This document shows, piece after piece, positions 44,008 through 56,243 of a stretch of 64,000 nt of DNA (position 1 is its first letter; each line of letters begins with the position of its first letter). The notes under the pieces are model-generated. The model ran no database searches. It had not been told where the DNA came from and was given only the letters and a program-made list of their open reading frames with translations. This DNA is from Ursus arctos. Taxonomy: Eukaryota > Chordata > Mammalia > Carnivora > Ursidae. Location: the NCBI RefSeq assembly GCF_023065955.2, contig NW_026622952.1, forward strand, positions 30,366,313 to 30,430,312, written 5' to 3'. Both the position numbers and the translations under genes were made by a program.

Positions 44008-47000
44008 GCTAAACCAACTATAGCATTCTAGATGTTTATAAATGCAATTGAAAAACAAATACTTATATAATTACATAAATTTTAAAACTTGTGTTCTTTA
44101 TAGCGTCTTTCAGGATATATTATATGCCACTTTACTAGGTATGGAATTTGTATTGAATTTTTAAAATACTCTTCAAATGTTAGGTTCGCAATTTGTTTTG
44201 GGGAAAACAACATTGATAGAAAGAAATAGCAATAATTTAAACCTGAAAGCAAAAAGTAAAATGCAACTATATGAACCTGAAAAATAAATTGGTCCATCCT
44301 GTATAATTAGATGACTTAAATATTTAATTGTTGCATTTTCTTACCCTTCATAGTCAACAACTCAAATCTTTTTGTTGGGACTCATTCAGTCACTCTTGTG
44401 AGCAAAGCCTAACATGTGGTTTAAAAGAAAAATACAAATAAAATTGGGTGGAAACGCTTGAGACAATATTGCTTTGCATGTATCTAATAAAGGAAACTTG
44501 GTTGAATTCAAATAGGTACCGTGTGTAAATGTGTCTAAAGTCAGGCTTGGACATTTGAATTCGAACCTCTTGGGAATATTTTCTCTCTCTTAATCTCAAA
44601 TAATAAGAGGCATTATCGGATTTATTTAGTGTGAAATTAATAAAGTGTAGAGGTGTCTCTAGCATTGAAAGGTCCTTGTTGGAAGACAATCTGAAGGTAT
44701 TTATAAGTATGATAGATTTAAGCTTTATTTTATAAAAAGTAGAGGTCAGTTAAGAACCTCTTCCTTTATTCAGTAAAAATGCCAATACACTAAAAGAAGG
44801 AAGAAAACTCTAAATGCCCATCAAGTCATGTTGGCCAAGCATCTTAAGTTTTATATCTTTCTAAAATGATTTGTATCTCTCTAAATCTGAGTGGACACTT
44901 AATTAACATTATTATTGCTTATTGCCTATAAAAAGTCCTACACACAGTAAATTCCAAGTCTCTGTACATGTATATGTGTGTGCACACACTCATATGGCAT
45001 CTAATGGAAGTTTTACAGTTTGGATATCATCAATAATAGTCTCATGAGTTAAAATGTGATGACTAATAAGTCTGATTTCTAGATTTACATGTTATTTAAC
45101 CATTGTGTAAATAGTCTTTGATTATAACAAATGCTCATGCAGGTTAAAAAAAACATACAATTTATCTTACATAACCACATTTTAATATTTTACCCTTCGG
45201 TAAATAAGTGAAGCTTATCCAGATCCAGATATGAAGGAAGCAAACTGTCTTCAGTACCACTAACCTGGTCACTGTAGGTCTTTTGGTTTAGTTAACATCT
45301 TACATTTTATATTGATCTCAGGTGCCCAGTATTTATTTTTCCTACCTTAAAACTTCCTGTATTAATCATTAGTGAATGACATATTAAAATATTGTTACCA
45401 TTTTTTTAGAAATACCACCAGTGAGTTTTAAACATGGATCAGCAGTTAGCCAATCATTCATACATCTAATAGAAATAAAATTAAGGGAAAAATGGACGTC
45501 ATATTGGCTTGTTAGTTGTCACTAATTTAGATATTAGGAGTCAGCCTAGAACAAAATTTTAAAGTAATCAGAGCTATAATCAACTGAAGGAAATGAGAAA
45601 ATAACATCCATTTCCCAGTAATGTGTACATTCTGATTTTAAGTTATGATTTTTGTTCAAATTTCCATGACAGTCTTTGAAGTTAGTTTTATGAATCACTC
45701 TTTTGAAGAATGAAGGATACACCAATTTTTCTCAAGAGTAAATGTTCAAAATATTTGAAATGCCAATATTGACATTTGATTATATGTTCAGAAAACACAC
45801 ATGTACATATATGTATATCCCTATATATTAAGTAAAAAAGAAAGTTAATGGTTTCTAATTATTTTAAGCAATCTAGAAGTCACAGAAGTTCAAGAATTCT
45901 TTTTTTGTGAAAGACACTGCTTGTATATTCATCTTAGTTTTCTGTTAGCATATTTCAAACTTACAAAGTAAATGCTGAAAATAGAACTTATTTCTAATAC
46001 ATCAATATTTTAACTTATTTTTATAAAATAAAGGAAGTGTCAAAGATAAAATTTGGAAAATTTATAGAAGTATGAATAAAGAACAATCATGTCTGTCCAT
46101 GCAATGTAGATATAAACAGTGTATAGTTTGAAACAGTATATGTTAATTTTATTCCATAAACTTCCATCTTTGAAATTGTAATATATATTTAATAATTTGC
46201 CATTTAGTTATATATTGACAAGATGTTCATATAGCATTATAACATTGTTTCATTTTATAAAACATGTATCACTAAAACGTATCATTAAAACACAGAGGAG
46301 TATAACAAATTAGTTATTGATCCTATGTTTTCTCTATTCCATCATGCCATTTTTTTAGTCAACACTCAAATTTCATATTTAAATCTGTCCCCACCAACCT
46401 TGTGATGTATTAATGTTTAATTTTACTGTTTCAGTTTCTTTTATGTGCTGATTGACATTAATATCTGTATTAAGTTATCAGTTTCTAGAAGGAAGTGCTT
46501 AGGATGCATTTTGTGGCAATTGTGTGGTTGGCAGGGTGATTACTGAATAATCAGCAGTTGCAATTGAAAAGTATCCTTAATAATTAGTAGAAGTATGAAA
46601 GAAGATATGGTATTGGGGGGGGAGTTTTTGACATAATTCTGAAAATACACTTTTGGTATAAAATCTGCACTCTTATCTGTATATTTCCTTGAAGTGTAAA
46701 TCAATTATTCTCAGAACTTTTAAAAGGGAATGCTTGAAAGGATTACCTGCAATTGTATTTAATACAGTTATTTAAGTCTTTGAACTCCACAATATGAAAG
46801 CACTGATATCATAGCAATTTCCACTATCATTCAAGTAAAGTGTACTTTGTTTTTGCAGCAAAATAGAAATGAGCAGCAAGATGTCTCTTTCTATTATAGT
46901 CATTGGTTAGAACTCTGTCATTCTTCAATATCTGAATATGAATGACTACCATTTGCTTATTTTCTTGTTTTTTTTATTACTTACCATGTTAAAACGCACT

Positions 47001-47611
47001 GAACACTACCAATGAAAATTATGCTAATAATCCATACATGCATTTTAAAAGTCATAAACCCATCCCCATGCAAGAAGATGAATGAGTTCTATGTGAATGA
47101 GAAAGCAGACACAGCATGGTAACACTTGAGAATATTAACATTGTTTTGTCTGCCAATTCCCATTGAGATGACTTAGGCTGAAGTTGAAGCCCGAGTAATA
47201 TGCATTGCTCTATTGAAATATTTTGCTTTTCAAAGTAGATACAGTTTTACAGTCTCTGCCTATATTGCAAATTGTTAGACAATAAGAAGATGTCTGAAAG
47301 AGCAATCTGGAAAGAGGGTTTCTTTAGATTGCAAATAAATTGTATTGTTTAACTTAAGGAATTTCATATTTTCACAGACCATAGATGGTTAGGACATTCA
47401 TAAGTAAATTTTTGTAACCATGTCACTCCTCCTTTCTTTCTCTAGTGTTATTTTTTTATAATTCAAATAAAAGTGTATTTTAGAGTCAGCATGTGTATTT
47501 GTACGTGTTTGTGTGTGTGTATTTCCCCCTTCTCCCCAGTTCATTTTCTGCCAATATTCTGTGCTTTTTACTGTCTTCACAAAGGTGCCCAAATTATAAT
47601 GGCCGCATGAA
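44008..47611. other. AT-rich non-coding stretch
   Basis: No gene and no classifiable repeat is seen over 3.6 kb. A G8 run lies at 46615-46622. A loose gt-rich patch is at about 47490-47520. Frames at 44082-44297, 44390-44689 and 47398-47592 (all -) show no domain. Confidence 0.5.
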
Positions 47612-47785
47612 AAGATCTTGGACCCTGGAGTCAGAGCTCTGTTTAAACAAATAGCTGAAGAATATGGGTAATTTATTTAAGTACTCTTAGCTTTAATACC
47701 TTAGAAAAATGGACTCATAAGCACAATTTCATGAAATGGTGTGAAAGTGCCCAAAGCTAGAGTTTAGAAGATAGTAAAAACAGGT
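47612..47785 (-). mobile_element. MIR SINE, diverged, antisense
   Basis: The reversed MIR order is visible on +: 'gaccctggagtcagagctct', 'tatttaagtactcttagctt', 'agaaaaatggactcataa', 'gaaatggtgtgaaagtgccc'. Confidence 0.55.
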
Positions 47786-47940
47786 TAATATTAATTACTA
47801 TATTTTCTCACATCAATGTTATAATTTTGGTGGATAACTGGAGTTGCTCCCTGTTAACTATTACTCAAGTTGGCAGCCCACAAAAGAGTATATGCCATGT
47901 TGGCAAACTTTGTAAGGAATTATTGGTTTCTTACTTTTTT

Positions 47941-48124
47941 AAAAAATTTATTTTTATTATTTATTTATTTGAGAGAGAGACAGAGATACCGAGCAGGGAG
48001 GAGAGGGAGAAGCAGGTTCCCTGCTGAACAAGGAGCCTGCCGCGGGGCTTGATCCCAGGACCCTGGGATCATGACCAGAGGAGCAGAAGGCAGACGCTTG
48101 ACCAACTGAGCCATCCTGGCACCA
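47941..48124 (-). mobile_element. CAN-SINE
   Basis: Minus-strand SINE with 'cttgatcccaggaccctggg' and head 'gagccatcctggcacca' on +. Target duplications are unclear because both flanks are T-rich (ttactttttt / cacttttttt). Confidence 0.92.
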
Positions 48125-48721
48125 CACTTTTTTTTTTTCAAGAATTTTACTTGTACTATTTAACAAACTTTACAGTGTACTACTTGAGATCAGGAATAAT
48201 GTAGTAAATATTTTCTTATTTCTCACAGGGTTTAATATAGGAGTAGTCAAATATGTTGTTACTCAGTAGTATGCAAATATATTTTCCAAGAATCCTCAAA
48301 ATGAGTGAATATCAGTTCTGTTTAATCCTGTAAGCATATTTTTAATAACTTATTTTAATTGAAACTTTTAAATGTACCATCTTCTTGAAAGTATTGAATC
48401 TACAGAATATATTTGATTAAGTAGGAATAATCCAATAAGAATAATTATGTTTTCTGTTAAAATTAGAAAAAAGTATTTTAAAAATAGGATTTGTGTGAGA
48501 GATAAAATTTTTTAAAAGATTCAGACAACTGAAAATTACAAATTGAGGATTTTGAGATTGCAGCAATAAATATTTAATGCAGCAATATATAGTCTGAGAA
48601 AATAATAATTTTAAAAACTGTGAAGAATATTAGGTTATTTTTAAACTCAACTTTGAATTACATAATATCCTCTTATTTATGCCAATATAATGCACGAGCT
48701 CATAAAAATTGACATCTACCT
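48125..48721. other. AT-rich non-coding stretch
   Basis: No gene or classifiable repeat is seen. Confidence 0.55.
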
Positions 48722-49680
48722 AAAAAGAACAGAAAATCAACAACAAAAAAAGGCAATCTACAGAATGGGAGAAAATATTTGCAAATAATATATCTAATAA
48801 GGGGTTAATATTTAAGATATATAAAAACTCCAAATAAATGAAAATATATAATAATTCATACAAATGAAGAGTCCAATTTAAAAATGGCAGAGGACCTAAA
48901 AAGACATTTTTCCAAAGAAGACAAGCAAAAGGCCACTGGTACATGAAGAGATGAACCTCACTAACCATCATAGACATTCAAATCAACACCACAATGAGAT
49001 ATCACCTCACACCTACTAGAATGGCTAATATCAAAAACACAAGAAATAACAAGTGTTACTGAAGATGTGGAGAAAAGGGAACTCTTGTTCGCTGTGTTTG
49101 GGAATGTAAACTGGTGCAACCATTATGAAAAACCCTATGGTGGTACCACAAAAAATTAAAAAATTTAACTACCATACGATCCACCAATTCCACTTCTGGG
49201 TACATATCAAAAGGAAACAAAAACAGGATCTCAAAAGTATATCTACATTTCCATGTCTATTGCAGTATAATTCACGACAGTCAACATATGAAATAAACTG
49301 TTGTCTGTGGATGAATGGAAAAAGAATATATATTTTATATTGTTCAAAAATGAGAAAGAAGGAAATCCTGCCATTACAACAATATGGATAGAATTTTAGG
49401 GTGTTATGCTAGATAAAATAAACCAGACCAAGGACAAATCCTGTATGATATCACTTATATGTGGAATGTAAAAAAGCAGTACTCATAGAAAAGGAGAGCA
49501 GAATGGTGATTACTAAGCACTGGGGAACGGGGTTGGGGCTGGGGGAAATGAGGAGGTGTTGGTCAAAGAGTACAAATTTCTACTGATAAAATGAATAAAT
49601 TATGAGGATGTAGTTTTAAGATGAATAAAAGTTCTGAGCTCTAATATACAACATGTGGTTATATTTAATAATAAGTTCTT
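48722..49680 (+). mobile_element. Old L1, ORF2 3' part and start of 3' UTR
   Basis: Sense L1: 'gggagaaaatatttgcaaat' (about 48767), 'aaagacatttttccaaagaa' (about 48899), 'ccacaatgagatatcacctc' (about 48989), 'tttgggaatgtaaactggtg' (about 49098), 'ccaattccacttctgggta' (about 49184), 'atcacttatatgtggaatgt' (about 49450), and the 3' UTR 'aatatacaacatgtggttat' (about 49642). Frames are broken throughout. The 3' end is incomplete, without a poly-A tail. Confidence 0.9.
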
Positions 49681-50639
49681 AAGTCATTCCTGAGCATGTA
49701 TCTTATTTGGGTGTGTGTGTGGCTTTTTGATATTCTCTTCTACATGGTTGCTTTTAAGTGTCTTAATCTTTAAGAGTCTCACCATAGCTCCATATGGGCT
49801 TAGATGGTCTACTGTCTGTGTCTACACCTGCAAACTCTTGCTCCAGGCGTCTGTGGGTATTAGACTTCCTGTAACTTTCCCAAGCAGCACCTACTGCCTA
49901 TTATTATTTTTCATAATGTAGCATTATTATATTATTTCATATAAAGAAACTCTTAAATACAACAGAATAGATCAATAGAAAATATTTTTGTTATAATGAA
50001 CTTATAATTTGTGATCCAAATTGATATTTTAAGAATGAAAATATTATTAACAATTTTACCCAGAAAAATAGCAGTAAACCAGGACTCTTCTGGGTAAACC
50101 TGTTTGTAATTATGGTGAATAATTTAGCACTTCTCTGACAGAAAAAATTAATATAACAATAAAATCAATCATGCAATTAGTAAACATGAAATACTATATA
50201 TTTGAACTTTTAATCTTGTAAGTGTATTTAATAAATGATGGTCTTTCATGTAAAATAATGGCCTATAGCACAAAACTATGAAAATAAATGAGCTAAACTA
50301 CATTTCAAGTCGTTAATGAAGCATATTAAACAAAACAGAGCAAGGCAAAAGAAATTTATCAAAATGACAACAGGAATAAAGAAAACTTTATAAATAATAT
50401 ATGAAAAATAAAATAAATCTTAAATACAAAGACATTGGAAAATTTTTACCAAAATAAAATAGCCAACTGAATTTTTTAATTTAGACCAGATTGGTTTTAC
50501 TTTTCTTATGTGATATTGACTAATCTGGAACACAATAAAAGGTGAATTTATCAGAAACTCGTGTTGAAATTCCTGAAGACTGCAAACATACATACAGATT
50601 TCTACTTATATTCACATACATGACATATACTAGAGAAAT
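49681..50639. other. AT-rich non-coding stretch
   Basis: No gene or classifiable repeat is seen. The 49715-49921 (+) frame has no domain. Confidence 0.5.
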
Positions 50640-50815
50640 TTTACTACAAATATGAATGCATCTGGCACCATTTAGTCCAGTAAGGTATATGCACATGATT
50701 CGATCCAGTGATTCTGCTCCTGGGTTTATATTTCAGAGAAATTCTGGCATGGACATAAAAGACACATCGTAGATGTGAACTGTTTGTCAATCCAAACTTA
50801 TAACCACTGGTGCTG
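50640..50815 (+). mobile_element. Possible old L1 ORF2 fragment
   Basis: 'gatccagtgattctgctcct' followed by 'gggtttatatttcagagaaa' resembles the ORF2 'ccagcaattctactcctggg' region. It is short and diverged. Confidence 0.4.
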
Positions 50816-52899
50816 ATGCAAAATACTGTCTATACTAGTCAATAAAAATACCATCAAATGTCTATCTATTAAATTTCTATCTAAAAATATCATCAAATGT
50901 CTATCAATAAAATCAAAGGACATGACAATAAAAAATCCACAAAGGAACAAAAGAAAAACTACTAATAACTAGGTAAAATATTAGAAATGCCCAAATAAAA
51001 TTAGAAAAGAGATTCAAATTATCACCAGAAAAATATATAATTTTGTTTCTCAAATTATAAAAAAGTAGCATGTTATGCTGTAGACATTATCTAAAAACAT
51101 TCAAATTATATCTATAACACATTCTCCCTTTCTATATACATATACACATATATATGTAGTTATAATATAGGTAGAACAGATAGCCAGAGGTATATAAATT
51201 TACATATATATTAATGAAATGCAATAAAAAGTCAATAATAGTAATGCTCACAAAACATTATAGATGAGTCTTGCTATTTATTCTTACATTTAAATGGTTC
51301 ACTATAATTAATAAATTATGCAATTAAAATATGTATTTTTTATAAGAAATTGACAATATTCCAATTTGTTTATATATGAGAATTATTTCTGGCCCCTATG
51401 ACAACATTGGTCTGTTACATAAAAGTATATTAATAATATCTTTTTGAAAGAAGTCAGCAGATGAAACTATGATTATGAGTAAACACACAATGTTTTGTTT
51501 TAAAATTAAAGAAGGACTTCTGCCAGACAAAGAAGAAAAGGTAACTGCTGAAGACATTTCCAGGCTTAATTTCTAAAATTCTCCATATACCTTCTTATTC
51601 ATTATAATGTATAAACACACCTCTTAGTGAAATCATATTTGAATAACCTTTGAGATTGCGTCTACACTAACATCAATTTGCGCTTTATATCCTAATAAAA
51701 AATTTTATTCAAGACACTTTGTCATTTCATTTTAAAGACAATAAAGGCTTTTATTTCCTGCCAATGAATATAATGTCATCATTTATCAATGTATGACAGT
51801 TGTCTTTTTTCTAAAGTATCAGACACATAAGCAATTGATAAGCTCTTTAGTGAGCACCAAGTAAATATTGAGAAAGATACATAATACTCTGGAGAATAAA
51901 ACCAACTATAAAACACATTTGCTGACTTTAGTTCCTTAAATGTATCTGGGAAGAGAAGAGAAGCATGAGTGTGATGGTTGAAGATCTCCCATTGACTTGT
52001 GAAGAAGGGACATAGCTTTGCATGCTAGAAATCTTAGAGAATTCTCCTTCGTAGTGCAGGGTTTGAACTGGGCATTAAAGATTGAGGAAATATTTGGGAA
52101 GATAAGGCTCTAGATAATTTAGAGAATGTATAGGAAAAGAAATCCAAATCTGGGTCTACAAGTGTGGGACTAGAAGTAAAGACAATCGTAATTACAGGAT
52201 TTATGTATTACTTTCCATTAAATTATGAGTTTCTAGCAACAGGCAATCGCTCACTTTCTTTTAAATATATAACAATAAATATGGTGTGTAATAGTCGTTT
52301 GTTTTGTATAAAAGAAAAAGAGAAAGAAAAGGAAAGTTTGGAGTGTCAAAGGGCAGGAGGGAGAAAGGAAGGACAAAAGGGAGGGAAAGAATAAAACATA
52401 AGAAAAAATATTCTAGCATCATATGCAGAATATGAGAAAATTTGACCAGAGACAACTTTTCTAGTGAATTTTTTGTCATTTTAACAATTGGCTCAATTTT
52501 TCCAATTTTAAAATAATACATATATAATTAAACTACATTGTTCTTAAAATGAAAAAAAAAAAGAATAAAAATTAAATTCACACTAATGACACAATCTAAA
52601 CAGTAAACACATGGGTGGTTAGGATGCTTAGGATCCCCAAGATACTTTCAAGGGGTCAGTTAGATTGCAACTGTTTTCATAATAATACTAAGCCAATATT
52701 CGCCTTTTCCTTCTCGTTCTTTTATGGCTTCTCTGTTGCAGAGGTTACATTACATGTATGTCATTGCTCCGACAGATAGTGTAAAGTGTGTCTGTGTATT
52801 CTTATATTTTAAAAAGTTATCTGTTTAAATTTATAATACAATAAATATGAATAGTTATGTTCAACGTAAATGAAAGCTTTTTGGGATCCTCCATAATTT
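50816..52899. other. AT-rich non-coding stretch
   Basis: No gene is seen. 'catcaaatgtctatc' occurs at about 50852 and 50892, a short local duplication. Loose TA/CA low complexity lies at about 51130-51165. A purine-rich GA tract lies at 52310-52405. Confidence 0.5.
52310..52405. repeat. Purine-rich (GA/GGAA) tract
   Basis: Nearly uninterrupted purines from 'aaaagaaaaagagaaagaaa' to 'gggagggaaagaataaaac', broken by a few pyrimidines. Confidence 0.85.
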
Positions 52900-52995
52900 C
52901 CTTAAGTAGGCTCCATGCCCAACATGGGGCTTGAACTCACCACCTCCAAATTAAGAGTAGCATGCTACACCAACTGAGCCAGCCAGGTGCCCCCC
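52900..52995 (-). mobile_element. Short CAN-SINE (tRNA head type)
   Basis: Minus-strand: on + 'taggctccatgcccaacatg', 'gggcttgaactcaccacc', 'gagccagccaggtgcccccc'. Duplications are ggatcctccataattt (52884-52899) and ggatcctccacaattt (52996-53011), one mismatch. There is no poly-T tail: the tail is only 'ccttaag', so it was lost or very short. It is a sister type of the element at 12793-12908. Confidence 0.9.
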
Positions 52996-53127
52996 GGATC
53001 CTCCACAATTTTTAAGAACATACAACACAAATTTTAATAACCAATGACTGAAAATTTTCTTACATGCTGACACAATCCATCCTAGTCTTTTTTTCTGTGT
53101 ATAGATTTCCTTTAAAAATAGTTAACA

Positions 53128-53311
53128 AACTGAGGGCTTCAGAGGGGAGGGGGGTGGGGGAATGGGATAGGCTGGTGATGGGTAGTAAGGAGGGCACGTA
53201 TTGCATGGTGCACTGGGTGTTATACGCAACTGATGAATCATCGAACTTTACATCAGAAACCAGGGATGTACTGTATGGTGACTAACATAATATAATAAAA
53301 AAACATTATAA
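53128..53311 (+). mobile_element. Very short young L1 (3' UTR only)
   Basis: Only the last 184 bases of L1 are present, from 'aactgagggcttcagagggg' through the G-rich tract (53143-53160) to the A-rich end. Duplications are aaaaatagttaaca (53114-53127) and aaaaatagttgaca (53312-53325). Compared by eye with the same part of the L1 at 21677-22565 it differs at about 11 of 185 positions, so both are from closely related source lineages. Confidence 0.94.
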
Positions 53312-53325
53312 AAAAATAGTTGACA

Positions 53326-54199
53326 TTAAAAAATACATGTAATTTAAAAACACATATCCATATATTATGTATAAATATATGTTTGTATGTATATATGTGT
53401 ATTTGCAACCTGCCTTTTGCAATTAAATTTACATATATATCGTACTACATACATACATCTTACATTATATATATATCTTAGAACTTCATATATATTTATA
53501 TATAAAATTTTAACTAATTATTTAATAGATGTATAGATGTAGCATCTGTTAACAGCCATTCAGTCACCTCATTTACATATATAGGTTTTTGTTATTCCTA
53601 ACAGTTTCATGCTACAAATAGAATAAAATCATGAAATATGCAGAAAATGGTTTCTTCTTGTCTGAATTTACCTTTAAAGAGCTACAAATACTGTAATATA
53701 TTCTTATTTTGTACATCCTTTATGAACTCCTTTAATGAACTGTTGTCCATTTTGATGATTTTAATGCTATTCCACACATAGGGGCTCTCTGTATATTACA
53801 GATAAGACTACCATATATTGTGTTTGCCAGAAATATATTCTCATGTCTTATTTATTTTTAATGTATTTTGTATTGATTTTAACCATATATTTATGTAGTC
53901 AAACTTTATCATTTTGATACTGCTCTATAACAAATCACCACAGTTACTACCATGCATCTCATATGTAATCTCAATGTCATGTGAGCGTTTATTTCTCAGT
54001 TTTACATTTGCAGGTAGCCAGGGTTGAAACAAAGACTGAATGAAGCTGAATTTGGATCCAACTAAATAAGGTAGAAAGGTCGTCCTAGAGCTAGTGACTA
54101 GACATGCTCTTTACCTAACTGAAGGAAGGATGCAAAACCCATCTCACAGGCATATTTCTTGCTTTTCATCATGCGCTGCCTTTTCTAAATAGTTATATA
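53326..54199. other. AT-rich stretch with TA low complexity
   Basis: No gene is seen. TA/TG low complexity lies at about 53355-53400 and 53430-53505. About 53920-54130 ('tgctctataacaaatcacca', 'gcgtttatttctcag') recalls an old LTR or DNA element antisense, but too weakly to call. Confidence 0.45.
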
Positions 54200-54440
54200 A
54201 ATGGACATACACGGTATAGAATCTTTTGTTTCTGGCTTTGTTCACTTAGCAAAGCATATTCAAGATTCATTCTTCTTGTTGTATGAATTGATGAACTGTT
54301 CCCTTTATTGCTGGGTAGTATTCCATTGTACTGATATGTGCTTTTCCATTCCCCTATTAAAGAGCATCTTTGTTCTACATAATGATCTTAATTATTGCCA
54401 ATTTAAAAAATACCATTAATATCTTCCCATGTTAGTAGAT
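54200..54440 (-). mobile_element. Old L1 fragment, antisense
   Basis: On +: 'tggctttgttcacttagcaa', 'ttgctgggtagtattccatt' and 'tttttccattcccctatta'-like sequence in the order of antisense L1 ORF2. Diverged. Confidence 0.62.
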
Positions 54441-54589
54441 AGACATCTATGATATTTGTAATAGTTGCAAAGCCAATGAATCCCATTACCTGGATATACT
54501 ACAATTTGTTTAAATAATTTGTTAAATAATTCCTTATTGATTGTTGGCAATTTCCTCAATGAAACAGAAAAACTTGGGCACAAAATCTT

Positions 54590-54789
54590 TTTTTCTTTTT
54601 TAAGATTTTATTTATTTATTCGACAGAGATAGAGACAGCCAGCGAGAGAGGGAACACAGGCAGGGGGAGTGGGAGAGGAAGAAGCAGGCTCATAGTGGAA
54701 GAGCCTGATGTGGGGCTCGATCCCATAATGCCGGGATCACGCCCTGAGCCAAAGGCAGACGCTTAACCCCTGTGCCACCCAGGCGCCCC
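54590..54789 (-). mobile_element. Full-length young-type CAN-SINE
   Basis: Minus-strand, with 'gacagagatagagacagcca' and 'gggatcacgccctgagcc' on +. A 16-bp perfect duplication, ttgggcacaaaatctt, lies at 54574-54589 and 54790-54805. Same subfamily as 4404 and 56037. Confidence 0.97.
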
Positions 54790-54805
54790 TTGGGCACAAA
54801 ATCTT

Positions 54806-56021
54806 AGCCACCTCCATGATTATGTTCTTATTCTAATTTTTTAGAAGTAAAATTTTGGAGTCAAAAGATACACAAAGGCTTAGGGCATTTGGACTCAAAA
54901 TTGTATGAGATTGATCATTTTTCTCTATACCGGGCATCTCACAATTTTGTTTCTTGAGGAAGAACTATTAGGCTAAGGGAATGACAGAGGGACATAAATA
55001 GAAGGAGAGAGGAAAGAAGAGATTATAGTCCTCAAATTTTACAAATTGTGTGACTGGAATTAATGCCAAAATAATACATTAGGCCAATTTTATCAGGCAT
55101 TCAATTTATAGGGATAAAATTGTTCTTATCTTTCATGATTAATTTCACTTGAGAAGAACTAAGTCTTTTCACACATATTCTCATAAAACCACTTGGAATC
55201 AACATACTCCTTTCCAACATCTTCAGGCAAGATCTCCCATGATATACTATTTAGGTAGAAATCAATCAATGCAGACAAAACAATATAGACAATCTGTCAG
55301 CTCATCATTGGAAGAAAAGGATTCTGTGATTGTTTAAGTGAATTGTTATAAATGCAATGAGATGATAACATACTAAAAACATATTAAAATGAACAAAATT
55401 TATAATTTTAATAAAAATAAGAAAAGTAAGTTTCTGCATTACGATTCTTTCAAAAGATTTATTGTTATCCTATAAACATTGCATTAATGTTCATATTTCA
55501 TTCTCTTCAACTGAAGTCCATGGTTGGATTTATACACTATTGCTAATATATATATTTTTTTACTTTAGTGCTTTGGAAAGTATGAAACCAATAGAACATT
55601 TTATGACCACTTTCAACTTTCATTTAAAGCTCCAAGTCTATGGTAAAGAAAAATTAATTTATGATTTTTTTTTACTAGCTTGCACTTAAGTCATAAAAAT
55701 TTTTCATTTTAAAAAGCTGTATAAAGTTAAATACTCAATTGAGCTTTCTTCCTCAGTTCTTAAATGTATTATGTATTTTTTTTCCCTTTGAACTAAGAGG
55801 TGGCTTATTGTCAGGAGTAAATGAATCTTGAAATTTATGAACTTCGGAATTTCAGGTCTTCAAATTTTCAGGGAAGTTTGACCTTGGTTAAAGGCAGTCA
55901 CTGAGCCATTTCATAAAATTATATTTTTTTTGTTGGCTTCCAGAATCTTCATCTCCTACAGATATACTATTAATGAAATGCATAAGGGCTGCCATTTATG
56001 AGGAAAACACTTGTTAATTTT
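54806..56021. other. AT-rich non-coding stretch
   Basis: No gene or classifiable repeat is seen. Confidence 0.55.
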
Positions 56022-56036
56022 CTGTAGCAATTTTTT

Positions 56037-56228
56037 TTAAAGATTTTATTTATTTATTTGACAGAGATAGAGACAGCCAGTGAGAGAGGGAACACAAGCA
56101 GGGGGAGTGGGAGAGGAAGAAGCAGGCTCATAGCGGAGGAGCCTGATGTGGGGCTCGATCCCAGAACGCTGGGATCACGCCCTGAGCCGAAGGCAGACGC
56201 TTAACCGCTGTGCCACCCAGGCGCCCCG
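56037..56228 (-). mobile_element. Full-length young-type CAN-SINE
   Basis: Minus-strand SINE with head 'ccacccaggcgcccc' on + and a 15-bp perfect duplication ctgtagcaatttttt (56022-56036 and 56229-56243). It is the cleanest copy in the window. Confidence 0.97.
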
Positions 56229-56243
56229 CTGTAGCAATTTTTT

